Positions 11,181 to 23,273 of a stretch of 64,000 nt of DNA are shown in pieces. The translations under genes and the position numbers were made by a program. The stretch lies in contig JAWZYU010000010.1 of NCBI GenBank assembly GCA_038380435.1, positions 41,078,135 through 41,142,134 on the forward strand. Direction: 5' to 3'. The notes under the pieces were generated by a model that saw only the letters and a list, made by a program, of their open reading frames with translations, had not been told where the DNA came from and did not search any database. Origin of the DNA: Ryuthela nishihirai (lineage: Eukaryota > Arthropoda > Arachnida > Araneae > Heptathelidae). The number at the start of each line of letters is the position of its first letter. Within the stretch, counting starts at the first letter, position 1.

Positions 11181-11556
11181 GGTTGGGTTGTTTTACCTCT
11201 GAGCAGCACTTTTTTTGCACACAATGTGCTAAATGGCCAGGTCACAAGGACCCTGAAGTCTCAGAGAAGGTTGGGAGAGGGGATCCACTGGAACAGCAGT
11301 TGGGAGACAGATGGTAGCCTCCCGTCAAGGCCATCCAGCTTGTTCTTTAACATGCACTGGTATGGCTCTCCCGCACACAGGGCTTAATGTCTCAGCCGAT
11401 GGACGACAGGCTTTCCAAGCCCATTGGTGTTCCCTAACTGTGGGCAGGGTGGGGAGTTTTGTGGAGATAAATCTCAATGCTAACCCAACTGGGACTTGAA
11501 CCTGGGAACTGCAGATTACTAACCTGATGCACTACCGACTGAGCCACCCCCACCCC
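11181..11556 (-). mobile_element. SINE-B copy, full length
   Basis: Runs from 'ggttgggttgttttacctct' to 'gactgagccaccccc'; the tRNA-like head reads on the minus strand with B box AGGTTCAAGTCCC. CTGATAG occurs at 11174-11180 and 11564-11570, probably the target duplication. Confidence 0.87.
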
Positions 11557-11999
11557 ATACACACTGATAGATTTGCCCCTTAACCCTAGAGAATGAGAAA
11601 ACACAACTCTTTCATTTTAAGGGATAGATTAGATTTTTTCTTCATTGTATAGGACCAATAATTAATAAATATTACAATTTACTTTAATGGATCATTAAAT
11701 CAATAAAAGTTTCACTTAATGACTTCTGTGTCAACAAGTAACTCTGCATATTTACTATTGATTGATTATTACTATTTATATTCCAATCACCTATTTAATA
11801 GGAAATTAATTATATAATACATATTAATAATAATATAAATTAATTTATATTATTATTAATTATATAATCAATTTATAGTCTGTCACCTATTCAGTAGGAA
11901 ATACTACTGTTGACCCTTTCTCAACAGCCTGAAAAACTGGTTTCCATCCAGAAGCCAAGCTATTTTCTCCTATGCTCAGTCAAAAAAAAATTTTAATTA

Positions 12000-14640
12000 A
12001 GAACTTTTTGCCAAAAAAACTAATGAAAGGAATTATGGCATATTATATGCCATAATATATATTTTTTAAATAAATTTAAATATAACATCTGACAACATAA
12101 ATAAAAATTTATTTAAAAAAAAAAAGACAGAAATGATTATAATGCACATGAATAGAAAGGCTATTTATTTCTGAATAACAAAAAATTATTTTTTCTTTTA
12201 TTTCAAGTAAATATTTCTCTTGGTATCATACTTTTAATTAACTTGCATAAAGACCACTTGTGCAACACAGAGATTTCACACCTACCTGTGGCATGGGATC
12301 TCCTGTTGTGCGAGCAGCATTTTAATCTGTTGAATCACCGATAGAGGCAGACTACTATTTATACCTTTACCATCTCACTTTACATTGCTTGATGAAGCCC
12401 CACACATGTTTGGGGCGAAACTAGTCCCCTTGAAAGTCTCGACTGAAGAATACTTCTATGATTTTAATGCTTAAATAGTTAATTTTTACTGGTTTTTGTT
12501 TTAAACTGGCACTGAATATGCTGTTCATGAGTGCTTTTTGACCACTGTGAATCTGCTGTTAGTGAACTATATTTGAACGTTATATCATGAGTTCTTCCGT
12601 GAACCTACTGTTTCCAACATAAATGAGCTGCTAATCAAAGTCTTGTGCATTTTACCATTATTGCTAAAACATCATGGAAATAACAACTTCAAACATCATA
12701 AATCTGGACTGGTACCTAAAGCGCATGGCAACTGTATCATTGCTAAATTCTTCTACAGATTAGCATCATTTCTTCAAACATCACCCAGAAGAAAAATTAC
12801 TGAAGATTATCAAAGAAGTGCACTTTCAGCTGAAGCCAGCAGGACTCTCTCATAAAATGGTAACCTTTTTTTACAACCTTAGTTTGGACTTTTTTAACCA
12901 GTGTAAAAATGCCCTAGGCTAATTTTTGCCAAGTCTATCAGCTTATACCCAGACTATATACTCTAGTCTCGTGTAATTTGAGATAATAGCTTGTGAGCTT
13001 TACTCAGTTAAAAACAGCATAATTGTGCATTAAATATTTTTTAGATGTAGCATAACTCAGAAAGATCGATAAATCAGCTGACTCAAAAATCGACATAATT
13101 TACGGAAATCAACAGAAATAAATTTGCTTCAGTCAATCGACATAATTACGGAAATCAACAGAAATAAATTTGCTTCAGTATCCAAGACCTCATTCATTTT
13201 CAGAAAATGATACCAGATCAAAATTTATTTTACTGGAAAAGACAGTAAAATAAAATTTAACAGCTAACCTAATGTGATGTTAAATAAAATATCCACAGCA
13301 ACAAGTTGTAAGCGGCTATCTGATATAGCAACTTTGAAAAATAGATATTATTGACTGGCAGAAAGTTCAGTAATATACAGAAATAAAGTAAATCTACAGA
13401 AATAAAGTAAATCTACAGAAATGAAAACTAAGATTTAATTATAAAAAAAAAATACTAAGGGTTTATGTAGAAAGTTGATAATTCAATTTGTTGGGAGGAG
13501 AAGCATTTGGTTTAAATCATCCATATAAATAACTTGTCATGGAAATCCTTTTTGCTTCAATATTCATTACCTCATTCATTTTTCAGGAAACAATACAAGA
13601 TCAAAGTTTTTTTTACAAAAAAGAAATAATAACATAAATACTAACATATAACCTAATATGATGTTAAATAATATCAGCAACAACTTGTAACACCAGCAAT
13701 CTGATGTAGCATAACTCCAAAAGATTGATAGATCAGCTGATGAAAAAAAAATCGATAAGTTGCAGAAATAAATCTACAAAAATGAAAATGAAGGTTAATA
13801 CTGACTTGATAGATGTATGGTCACATTATCTTATATCCAAGAAGAACTCTTTCTGTAACATTCACTATAATCATTTTACTGCACATGTGAGCAATAACAA
13901 GTCACTGCACTCAACCAAGGAGTGACTCAACTGCACCTGCTACATGACCTACTTTAGACTGCAGAGAACTTTGGAACTGCAACTCAGCTTGATTTCTAAG
14001 AAAGCTTTTGTTAGTTACAGTTTCAATCTGAAAGGCAGGAAAGATGCACAGAATGTTGGGATAAATAATAAAAAAAATTTTAGTAATAGTGAAATAAGGT
14101 TTGTGGCAGAAAGGAGTGTATAATGAAAAAAAAATGGTGGTATGTACTTTACAATTACTTCTAAAATCTTCCGCTTTTAAAAATAGTAGTTTTTTGTTAA
14201 TTTATAGATTTTCAATACTTTAAGGAAAAATTTGTCGGTGATAGTTCAAATCAAACTTCTGAGCTTAAATCAGGGGATTGCTTCAGCATAGGGTAACATT
14301 AAAAAACAAATCGGCAATACCATATAGTGCTTCTAAGAAATGGCAATTAGATGGCTTTAACAAGTGATTTATATTAAATAGTGATTTATAAAAAAACATG
14401 CATCAAATGAAAAAACATTATTTTTCAAACCTGAATTATATAATAAAAAATTTTGCAAAATAGATTTTTTTTTTGTTGTACTAAAAATGTATACAGCTGT
14501 TCTCAACCTCTCATTATGGATTCTGTGAACATATACAGACAACATGAACACTGGAAGGGTTAAAGAGTGCAAAATGCAGAAAATTAAAAACTTCATTTTC
14601 TTTGATAACGAACATCCCATTTTCACTAGAGATGTCATTC
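12000..14640. repeat. Diverged multi-kb repeat family, copy 2
   Basis: 12000-12240 matches 18430-18760 ('aaaggaattatggcat' and flanks), and 13185-14400 matches 19550-20600 (shared 'caagacctcattnattttc', 'taacctaatgtgatgt', 'atagttcaaatcaaacttnt'). Within it 13089-13180 is a recent tandem duplication of about 46 bp (two copies of 'acggaaatcaacagaaat'). 14500-14640 resembles, inverted, the stretch at 43560-43690. No protein was recognised. Confidence 0.5.
12240..12900 (+). mobile_element. Penelope-like remnant with hammerhead-like core (putative)
   Basis: At 12389-12425 the plus strand reads TTGATGA, a 6-bp stem GCCCCA/TGGGGC, then GAAAC, the layout of a hammerhead ribozyme (consensus CUGAUGA, stem II, GAAA) with one core change, C3 to U. 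ACTACTA at 12351-12357 could provide the stem III strand and the UH cleavage position. Such motifs are known in Penelope-like element ends. Downstream, an open frame at 12643-12855 (SGLVPKAHGN, then SAEASRTLS) could be a piece of a Penelope N-terminal region, but this match is from memory and weak. Confidence 0.4.
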
Positions 14641-14796
14641 ATAGTTTCTCTTAATATCAACAATCTCTAGATTAGTACTTCTTGAACATTGCTGTAATTC
14701 ATTTAATTTCTTCTTTAAAAATTCAATATCTTAAAAGGAAGTGTTTTAAGTCACAGTGCAGGTTTAAATTTAATAAAATTACTCTATATCACTGTA

Positions 14797-14963
14797 ATGG
14801 TTAAAAAAGCTAAGACAATTAGATGGAATTGTTTTTATCTACAGAAAACAACCCACCAAAGGACAATAGACTCATTTATTTACCAGATATCACAACAAGG
14901 AAAAACCAAGGTTTTTTATAGATAAAAATAATTTCAACTAATTGTCTCAGCTTCTTTAACCAT
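14797..14963. mobile_element. 167-bp MITE with TA duplication
   Basis: Inverted arms of about 50 bp: ATGGTTAAAAAAGCTAAGAC at the left against GTCTCAGCTTCTTTAACCAT at the right, flanked by TA on both sides. TA duplications fit Tc1/mariner-type mobilisation. Non-coding. Confidence 0.75.
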
Positions 14964-15950
14964 TAGAAAGATAAAGAGCAATTCTATTAACTCAATATCT
15001 TGTCTCAAGTTCGATTTTCATTTACTGTTTTGTTTGTTCCCTTTTAATTTCCTTTCTAACAGTCTCCATAGACTTCACAGTCTTATTCTATTAATTATGT
15101 TCTATTGATTTCTTTACATCAATTAAACCATTCTTAATACTTGTCTGTGCTCTAAATAGCCTTAAACACTCATATTTTTCATGCATTTCTTTTTAATGCA
15201 TAAAAACAGTTGATCCAGATTTACAATAGCTTTATTACAATATAAATTCTTTAAACACTTTTCAATACTTTTCAATCATAGCAAACGATCAAGATCAGTT
15301 TTTCAGTAAAAAAACTTTATTCATTAGTGATATATCATGTTAACTTTCTTGTAAAGTTTATTCTTCCATACTACGGCATCTTCAAATATATCAATGTGAT
15401 TTAGGCTACTGTAGTGATTTCACATAACAGTCAAAGCTTCACCCACTACTTCAATAGCTGTCTTGTTAAGCCTTAGTAACACTACTATTTAAACGTAGGA
15501 AACCACCAATTAGACTCATGCTCTCATTTTGCAATAAACTGATTAGGATATTCCATTATGATTTATGATAAAACCTTTTTGCAAATTGCAGTACATTTAG
15601 TAGAGTGTTATTTTTTAGTAACTTCTTGTGAACACACATTATACACATCAGAATTAAAAAGTTTGTTTTTTTTATAATTTCTGAACAATTTAATAAATTC
15701 AGAATTTTAGAAATGTCCTATGAGCCATAAAAAAAAACTGATGGCAGGCCATATTCAGCTTCCAAGAGCAGTGGGTTCTTGACCCTGATCTAAACAATTA
15801 TAAATAGATAATTTTTTTATGTGTGACATAACTACAGTTTTTTTTATGTGCCTTAATCATTATTTATATACACATACACCAGAAAAAATTAAGTTGTACA
15901 TAATATGCATTACATAAGGAAAATTTGTCAAGTGGAAAGGAAAAGATTAC

Positions 15951-16036
15951 CTGAGCCATCATGATTAATATCTACTGATACAACTCCTAAAGCATGGCCT
16001 TCAAATACATGTCGTAGTTCAAGTGTTTCTTCATCC
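15951..16036 (-). CDS. WDR61: WDR61/SKI8 internal exon
   Basis: The 86-nt exon encodes DEETLELRHVFEGHALGVV and SVDINHDGS, matching the human order WSLEGHQLGVVSVDISHT. It contains the GH dipeptide that opens WD repeat 2. The acceptor is TATAG, the donor GTAATC; the first base completes the Trp codon split from the exon at 20843 and the last base starts the Val codon finished at 5277. No stop in frame. Confidence 0.93.
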
Positions 16037-16539
16037 CTATAAATAAGCAATATTGCTTATATTACTTACTGTACAGATATTTTCCATAACAAAAGATACA
16101 GTGATTACATACACATTTGTTTAGAAACACAAAATTTTGCAAGAATGGATTAAGCCAAATAAATATAGATTTAAGTAGTTTAAAAAGTTAAAGGAGCAAC
16201 AGTGGAAAATTGCTGAATATCTAAGCACATCATGCACAAAATACCTTCACCGTAAACTGGAACAACAGTTCACATTTTCAATACTACTGGAAGAAACCTT
16301 TCCTTAAAAAACATCACTGGTATTCCTGTTAAATATTACATCAATACCTTGCTTGTGCTTGTCAACTCAACATATGCGACTGAAATCAGAAATCTACAAT
16401 TAGATTTCCATAATATCCCCATAACCATAAATTTCCCATTTCCATAATATATATGATCTTTTGCATGTTAGCACAACAGATTACTTAGTGGCTCAAAAAA
16501 AGTAGCAACTTGCTAGATGCCTTTTTCCAACAGCAATGG

Positions 16540-17289
16540 GGAGGGGATCGTTCAGTCAATAGGGCACCAGGTTCATAAACTGCAGTTCCCAGGTTAGAGT
16601 CCCAGCTGGGCTGGGGTGGAGGGTGGCTCAGTCCATAGCGTGTGAGACTCGTAATCTATAGTTCCCAAATTCGAGTCCCAGTTGGGCCAGCAATGAGATT
16701 TATCTCCGTAAAACTATCTGCCCTGCCCATGGTCAGTAGGGAAAAACCAATGGGCTTGGAAAGGCCACCATTTATTGGATGGGGCGTTAGCTGTAGCATG
16801 ATGTAGCCTGTGCACATTAAAGAACACACTGGATGGCCTAGATGGAGGATACCACTGTCACCCAGCAAGTGTACAATGGGTCCCCTCCCCCAACTTTCAC
16901 TGAGCCTTCGAGGGAGGTCCTTGTGACCTGGCCATTTAGCCCATTGTGTACAAAAATGTGTTGCTCAGAGGTAAAACAACACAACCCAGCTGGGCCAGCA
17001 TTGAGATTTATCTCTGCAAAACTCCCCATCTTGTCCATGGTCAGTAGGGGGCACCAACGGGCTTGGAAAGGCTGCCATCTGTCAGATGGGACGTTAAGTC
17101 ATAGTCCCATGTGTGGGAGAGCCCTGTGCATGTTAAAGAACATGCTGGATGGCCTTGACAGAAAGCTTACAACAGCTGTTCCAGTATGTTCCCTCTCCCA
17201 ACATTCTCTGAGCCTTCGGGGTCCTTGTGACCTGGTCATTTAACTTGTTGTATGCAAAACAGTGCTGCTCAGAGGTAAAACCACCCAAC
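16540..17289 (+). mobile_element. Older SINE-B split by a younger SINE-B
   Basis: The tRNA head of one SINE-B is at 16540-16611 and its body resumes at 16985 and runs to 17289 ('...tcagaggtaaaaccaccc'). Between them lies a second, complete SINE-B. The 11-bp CCCAGCTGGGC is present at 16601-16611 and 16985-16995, showing that the inner copy inserted into the outer one. Confidence 0.87.
16612..16984 (+). mobile_element. SINE-B copy, younger, nested
   Basis: Starts with the head GGGTGGCTCAGTCCATAGCG, B box AAATTCGAGTCCCAG, continues with 'gagatttatctccg', 'aaaggccaccat', and ends 'cagaggtaaaacaacacaa'. It serves as a good reference for the SINE-B 5' to 3' order. Confidence 0.87.
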
Positions 17290-17490
17290 AAATCCAACAA
17301 CAATACTGATTTTGTCATGCTGGGAATTTTCTAAACAGAGATTTATAATTCTGAGCCAAATTTGCTTAATGTACGCAAATAAACAATTAATCATAACATT
17401 TTAACATTTTTATATGTAACGTGCAACAAAAGGAAAAGACAAATTTTTATTTTAATAATTATAATTAAAAATATTAATAAAATAATAAAT

Positions 17491-17671
17491 TACCCCTCAA
17501 GCAGTGACTTGCAACAGTGGTCTGATGGGAGTCTTTCAGTATAATATGCTCTTAAGATCTGTGAGGAAGGCAAGATCTCAGCAGAAGGACGTGCACCTTT
17601 ACCTTATCCTGGGCTTGAACCCAGGTCCCTTTGATCTGTAGCCAAGTGCATAATCACTCAGCTGCCAGGAT
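17491..17671 (-). mobile_element. SINE-A copy, diverged
   Basis: 'acccctcaagcagtgacttg' to 'agccaagtgcataatcactc'; the tRNA-like head is on the minus strand with the B box in GGGTTCAAGCCCAGG. Confidence 0.75.
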
Positions 17672-18419
17672 TTACTACTTAAATATTTATATAACCAAAA
17701 TTCTAGAATACAAAAAATATTGCAGAAACATTATTTCTTAACACTATCCTCAGTTTCCTAGAGCCATTTCCTCTACATCATAAGTAGTTGAATGTTCAAA
17801 TTAAACAGTATGAACTTTTCAGAAATCATAATATTGCATAAATATCTCTAAATGACCTCAAGAAAGATAATTTCTTAATCTATTCATTATTATGTTAATT
17901 CTTTGAAATACTTTTTTCACAAGAAACATGTGCAGTAAGAGGACCACAATCCTAATTTGAATGCCATAAAAATATTGTCTATGATACAATACAAATATTA
18001 TTTAGAAATAGCAATATAACAACAGAATACACAATTATTAGATAATTTTTTTATATCAGACATTCAGTTTGATCACATTTGAAGATCAGATAAAAGTTGA
18101 ACTCTTTCACTATCTGATTTTATATCACTATTATCCTATTTACACTGACTATCTGCTGATATTTTTCATTTTGAAGTGAAATCATTTAAATCTTCTCTTA
18201 TTTCTGCTGTAGCATATTTGATATTCAATAAGTGTTCACTCTCTCCAATTTACCACTCAATGTATTACCACTCCAATGTTCTAGAAACTGAAGGGAATAT
18301 TCTTCATTGCAAAGTTTTGGGGATCCAAACAAAATATGAAGGCATATAACTTGTATTTTTCAGCACTTATTTTTTACATGCTTGACAAGTTATTCTAACC
18401 TTTCCCAAATCCAACTTTT

Positions 18420-20760
18420 TTTCATTCTAATCAGGCAAAAAAAAAATTTAATTTAAAACTTTTTTTGCCAAATAACTAATTAAAGGAATTATGGCATGTT
18501 TTATGCAAAATTAATCAGCATTTATTCTGAATTTTCTGAAAATAAAATATTTAACAAAACAGATGATTAGTTTTATTTTAATAGGACTTTTTTAGAGTCA
18601 TGTAGTAAAAAATGTATCTGGCAATACAAATAAAAAATTATTTAAAAAACTAATAGACAGATATGATTATAATACACATGAATAGAAAGCTTATTTATTT
18701 TTGAATAACACAAAAAAAATTTTATTTGAAATAAGAAAAATTATTCCGCTATCAGAACTTTTTTCCCAGTACTATACTTTGAGAAAAGTCCAGGCTTTTA
18801 GCCAATTGTTCTGAGTCAGAAAAACAAGTCAACTTTATAATTAAAAAAAAATAACCAGTCACCAGAAATAGGTCATGTTATATACCAAACTGAACAGAAC
18901 TTAATTACAAATTTAATGAAAATAAATAATTTAAACAAATTTACAAGCACATTGATTTTAATAAGCTTTATTCAAAGTGATATGGTGAAAAAATAGATCG
19001 GACCATAAAATTAAGGCTTAATTTTGGAAAACCTGATGAAAAAATATTATATATTAATCAAAAGGAAATTTCCTCCTGAATAATACAATATTTAACCTGA
19101 AACACAATTTTTATTCCTTTTAATGATTCTTTTCAGTATCATATATTTTAAACATGGCCAGTGTTATACAAAGTGACTTGGACTTCTCACATTCATGGAA
19201 TTTTCTGAACTAGTTATGAAATGTAAAAAAACTTCCTTCGCTGCTTTTTATTAAACATTATGAATTTTTATTTCTTTGGGTGTTGAAGTTTGGCAATCTT
19301 GGCTAAGTGCAGAAAGGTTTGTGCACCAAAGCAAAAAAAAATATTATATCATCAGAATGACACAGCCAAGATACTGATGTGGGGGGGGGGTTAAAATAAT
19401 TCAATGTAAACCTTAAAAAAAAAAACTCATAATTTCTTTTATGAAAATTTTCTGGGTGTGGGGGTGAAACATTCACAGTGGGGGGGACCATTCCTGAAAT
19501 TGCCCTGCCACACGAGGACTGATTTCCACGCCAAGGAAATTCCTTTTGCTTCCGTATACAAGACCTCATTTATTTTCGGCAAACAGTACAAAATCAATTT
19601 TTTTTACTGGAAATCGAAGAAATAATAAAGTTAAAAATAACATGTAACCTAATGTGATGTCAAAATATCGTAAGTAAACAGTTGTAAGACAGCCATCCAA
19701 TGTAGAGCACAACTCTGATATTGACTGGCCAAAAAATTTATAACTTATGGAAATAAACTCACAGAAATGAAAAATAAAAAAAATACCTCCTCAAGCAGCT
19801 GCTTGCCACAGAGGTCTGACAGGAGCCTGTTAGTTTATATGCCACAGTAGGAGATCTGAGAGGATGGCAAGACCTCAGCAGAAACACGACACACACATTG
19901 ATGCGTAATCCGGAGCTCGAACCCAGGTCCCTTAGATCAGTAGCCAAGCGTGATAACCACTCGGCCACGGGATGGCTCAGAAATGAAAACTACGGTTTAA
20001 TTGTAAAATGAAAAGAAATACTAACTTTATGAATGGAGTATATATCCATCTCATTTAAATCAACTTGCATGATGTAAACAACTTGCACTAACACTTAGCA
20101 GATGGCTGATGATGCATATGTGTGTGAGCAAGCAATTAGAACACCTGCTACTTCCTCTTTCTATTGTGACACTGTGTGTTGAGCAACATGAAAGCTTATT
20201 TTTGCCTTCAGTTTTGATCTGAAGGATGGGAAATATTCATAGAATGCTAGGATAAATGATAAAGTGGAATAGGTTTAAGGCAGAAAAGAGTGTAAAATGG
20301 GGGGGAAGAGGTACACACTTTGTAATTACTTCCAAAAATCTTTCATTTTTAAAAATAGCAGTTTTTCATTAATTTTTAGGAGATTTTTGAAAATTTAAGG
20401 AAAAATATGTTGATAATAGTTCAAATCAAACTTGTGAGCTTAAATCAGGTGATTGTTTCAATACAGAGTAACGTTTACAAACAAATAAGCAATACCGTAT
20501 AGCGCTTCTAAAATACTGCAATCAGATGGCTTTATAAAATTATTTATATTGTAATTTAATAAAATATGTATCAAATGAAAAAAGAAAATATTATTTTTCA
20601 AGCTTGAAATATGTATTTTTAAAAGACATGTAAGAAATTTTCAAAAAACAATTTAAAAACAAAATTGAAGTTTCATATGTTGTACAAAAAACATCTATTG
20701 ACATCCTTGACCTGGGAAGGGCTAAAGGTGATCAATTTGACAATAAAAAATCAAATTTAT
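18420..20760. repeat. Diverged multi-kb repeat family, copy 3 (most complete)
   Basis: Blocks equivalent to 12000-12240, 8150-8640 and 13185-14400 occur here contiguously in that order, ending in 'gacctgggaagg' which equals the SINE-B target site at 8880/9250. This gives an element of at least 2.3 kb. Only short, broken ORFs are present. Class unknown. Confidence 0.55.
19784..19977 (-). mobile_element. SINE-A copy, full length
   Basis: Starts after an A-rich tract with 'ctcaagcagctgcttgccac' and ends at the head 'accactcggccacgggatgg'. On the minus strand the A box reads GGCCGAGTGGTTATC and the B box GGGTTCGAGCTCC. Inserted in copy 3 of the multi-kb repeat, so younger than it. Confidence 0.85.
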
Positions 20761-20842
20761 ATATACATATATAACTCAACTCCAGAAAATTTTTAAAAAG
20801 GCAGATATAATGATAACAAGAAACAAATTAAAACATATTTAC

Positions 20843-20948
20843 CATTTCCATGATTTAACCATATCATCTACTGCTCCAGTTATTATATGATCAATTCCAT
20901 CACTGCTTCCTTTTCCCCAAGCACATGACCATATACTATCTTCATGAG
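20843..20948 (-). CDS. WDR61: WDR61/SKI8 internal exon, WD repeat 1
   Basis: This 106-nt exon encodes HEDSIWSCAWGKGSSDGIDH and IITGAVDDMVKSWKW, matching human HDDAIWSVAWG and VVTGSLDDLVKVWKW. The IW...W and VDD...WKW signatures define the first propeller blade. Acceptor TTATTTAG, donor GTAAAT; it begins with CT completing the Ala codon of AHED and ends with TG of a split Trp codon. The loop between strands is shorter than in human. Confidence 0.95.
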
Positions 20949-21516
20949 CTAAATAAAAAAAAACTCAAATTTTATTGAAGCACACAAAAAATAAGCTTGT
21001 AAGTTTTAAGTGCAAGAAACTGTTTTGCTGAAACACTAACACTTAACCCACAAACAACAAGTCTAGTTTATATTACTTATAATTTATATTGTATTTATAT
21101 TACATTTAGTAGAAAAACATCTCTATAACTCAAATGTTTCACGTTAGCATTATGTGCAACCTACCATCAAGCACATTGGCCATGTTTAAGTTACTTTTGT
21201 ATCTATAGATCATACAACTCTGACTACAAACTTTCAATGAGAGCTTAATGGGTTAGCCAATTTTTATTAAAGCTGAAGAATTTATTTCAAGTGTCTCAAA
21301 TTTTCTTGATAAAAAGAAAACTGTACTAATTGTCTGCCAATTATTTTATTAGCTTAGATTAGCACAAGATGATAAATTAGAAAATGCCAGTGATGTAGCC
21401 TAGTTTTTTGAAAAAGGGTAAAAATATGTTCAATATTTTCTAGTAATATTTCCTTTATTTCTCAGTTTTACACTAACAGATTAACTCATGTATTACTCAG
21501 GTCAAATTCTCTAAAG

Positions 21517-21692
21517 TAGAGGTTCTCAACATGGAAAAGGGTATGTTCTATAAATATAAAAGTTGCTAGATCTAGTAACAAAGTAAAAATAACCATTGTT
21601 ATACTATAACTTCATCTATCTATACAAGGGATATGACAGTTACATATACATTTCCAGGGGGTATGCAAAGCATAAAAGGTTGAGAACCACTG
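21517..21692. mobile_element. Non-autonomous hAT element with 8-bp duplication
   Basis: Termini TAGAGGTTCTCAAC and GTTGAGAACCACTG are inverted repeats; CTCTAAAG flanks both ends (21509-21516 and 21693-21700). 176 bp, no coding capacity. Confidence 0.82.
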
Positions 21693-22310
21693 CTCTAAAG
21701 TATTATTAGATGCTATTTTCATTTGGCAAAAATTATTACAACCCTCTCCCCCATGAAATTTTTCTCCCCTCTTTTAGAGGAAAAGAGTGGACATAAAATA
21801 CACAGCAATAGCACATGATACTCTCCATGTTGGAAGTTTCTAAACCAAATAACAGTATTGATTCGTTCAGAAAAATGAAACTTTTCAAATCATTTGCACC
21901 CAGAAGAGTTTCTCACATTCAATTTGCCAAGCCTATGTAACTGCATAGCAAAAGAAAATTAAATATGGCAAACTATGTATGACAGGTCTAAAACTGTATA
22001 AAAAATGTGCATATACTGTACAAAAAGAAAATTTTTATTTATTACTTAATGCTTTAATTAACATGTTTTATAAGTTATGTTTATTAATTTATTTTAATAA
22101 GCATAATATATATTTTTCAAATTACACTAATTATTATAACATTTGATATGAATTCTTCTTAGTTTTCAAAGCATTCATTTAAAAAAAAGAATCTTGTGTC
22201 CTGTTTGTGTTCTTTTGAACAGCTTCAATGTCATGAAAGCTTGTGTTATTTACCCATTTTCTGAAACAATGGCTTTATCCCACAAAAGCAGAAGGAAATT
22301 AATTGAAGTA

Positions 22311-23103
22311 CAGGCGTACCCCAGTCATACAACATATTAGGTTCCAGACCACCATCATATAACAAATCATTGCCTTGTTTTCCCTTGTAGATGTGTAATG
22401 GTTTAATAACATTTCTAAGCAATCATATATGTATATAATTGATGTAAATAGAGCATTTACAATTAAAATAAATACTTTTGCTCATCACTAAATTTTATAA
22501 TTTTAATCTTGGTATCAAACACAATAGATTTACGAGTCTTCTTTTTCTCACTGGAAGCAACAGTATGATTTTTATATGCCATTATTAACAATAAAATAAA
22601 ATAATTGTTATAAACAGTTTATAATTTGCAGTGAAACTCCAAAGAAAAGTGAGATGTAGTGAGCAAAGACAATGTAAACAGAGTCCACGAAAACTGCACA
22701 TCGGTTGATTCCAAAACTGAGTAAACGGAAAACATTGTCCAATGAGAAGAGTCACATGCAAAGTCATCACACACAATACTATGAAAAACAGACCACCTGC
22801 TTTGGGTATGTGTTGGTTCAAGGTGTTGTAAGATCATGGTGAAATTAGCCTCCAAAATGAGGGGCTCCCTACACCAGACACGTGTTGGCATCATGGCAAA
22901 GTATTGTTCGATGAAATATAGCTTGTGGTGCTCCATTTTTACTATGCAGTCATCCCGCTTTACCCTCTAACCAGCTATGATGACTCGCGGCAGCATCATG
23001 TCACTAAAATCATTGTATGAGCAAAAGTGGCATCGTAAAAATGAGCATTGGTTGTAATTGAAAATCGTTGTATGAGCGGATCATCGTAAGCAGGGTATTA
23101 CTG
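22311..23103. mobile_element. Pogo/Tigger-like element, non-autonomous
   Basis: Begins CAGGCGTACCCCAGTC and ends CAGGGTATTACTG, with an inner shared stretch GTTGTATGAGCGGATCATCG near the right end matched by 'catacaac' at the left; TA flanks both sides. CAG...TACCC ends with TA duplication are typical of pogo/Tigger. The 793-bp interior has no recognisable transposase; an open frame of 105 codons (22619-22936, minus) resembles nothing I know. Confidence 0.7.
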
Positions 23104-23204
23104 TATTCATTCTTATAAGTTTATTGGTGGGAACAATTATTTTCAAAACTGTTAATGCTGAATTTGTGGGACACACCAGTTTTTTGCAGCAGTATAGCAG
23201 TATA

Positions 23205-23273
23205 GCTCACAAAAATTAGGGGATATTTCAAAATGAATATGAAGCGAAGAAATATCCCCTAATTTTTGTGAGC
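23205..23273. mobile_element. Miniature mariner-type hairpin
   Basis: Two perfect 25-bp inverted arms (GCTCACAAAAATTAGGGGAT... at 23205-23229 and its complement at 23249-23273) surround a 19-base loop. The sequence resembles mariner terminal repeats (CTCACAAAAATTAGGGG) and TA lies just outside. Confidence 0.8.

Larger units (their letters stand above)
5278..15950 (-). other. WDR61: WDR61 intron, 10.7 kb
   Basis: The interval between two phase-matched exons holds only repeats: SINE-A at 5966 and 7886, SINE-B at 8885 and 11181, an array with a tRNA palindrome (10020-10990), a Penelope-like remnant (12240-12900), copies of a diverged multi-kb repeat and a small MITE at 14797. No other host exon was recognised; 5280-5950, 6230-7480, 9280-9960 and 14970-15940 are plain AT-rich sequence. 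Confidence 0.8.
16037..20842 (-). other. WDR61: WDR61 intron, 4.8 kb
   Basis: Contains the nested SINE-B pair at 16540-17289, SINE-A at 17491 and 19780, and one complete copy of the multi-kb repeat at 18420-20760. The stretches 16040-16530 and 17680-18410 are AT-rich with nothing recognised. Confidence 0.8.
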
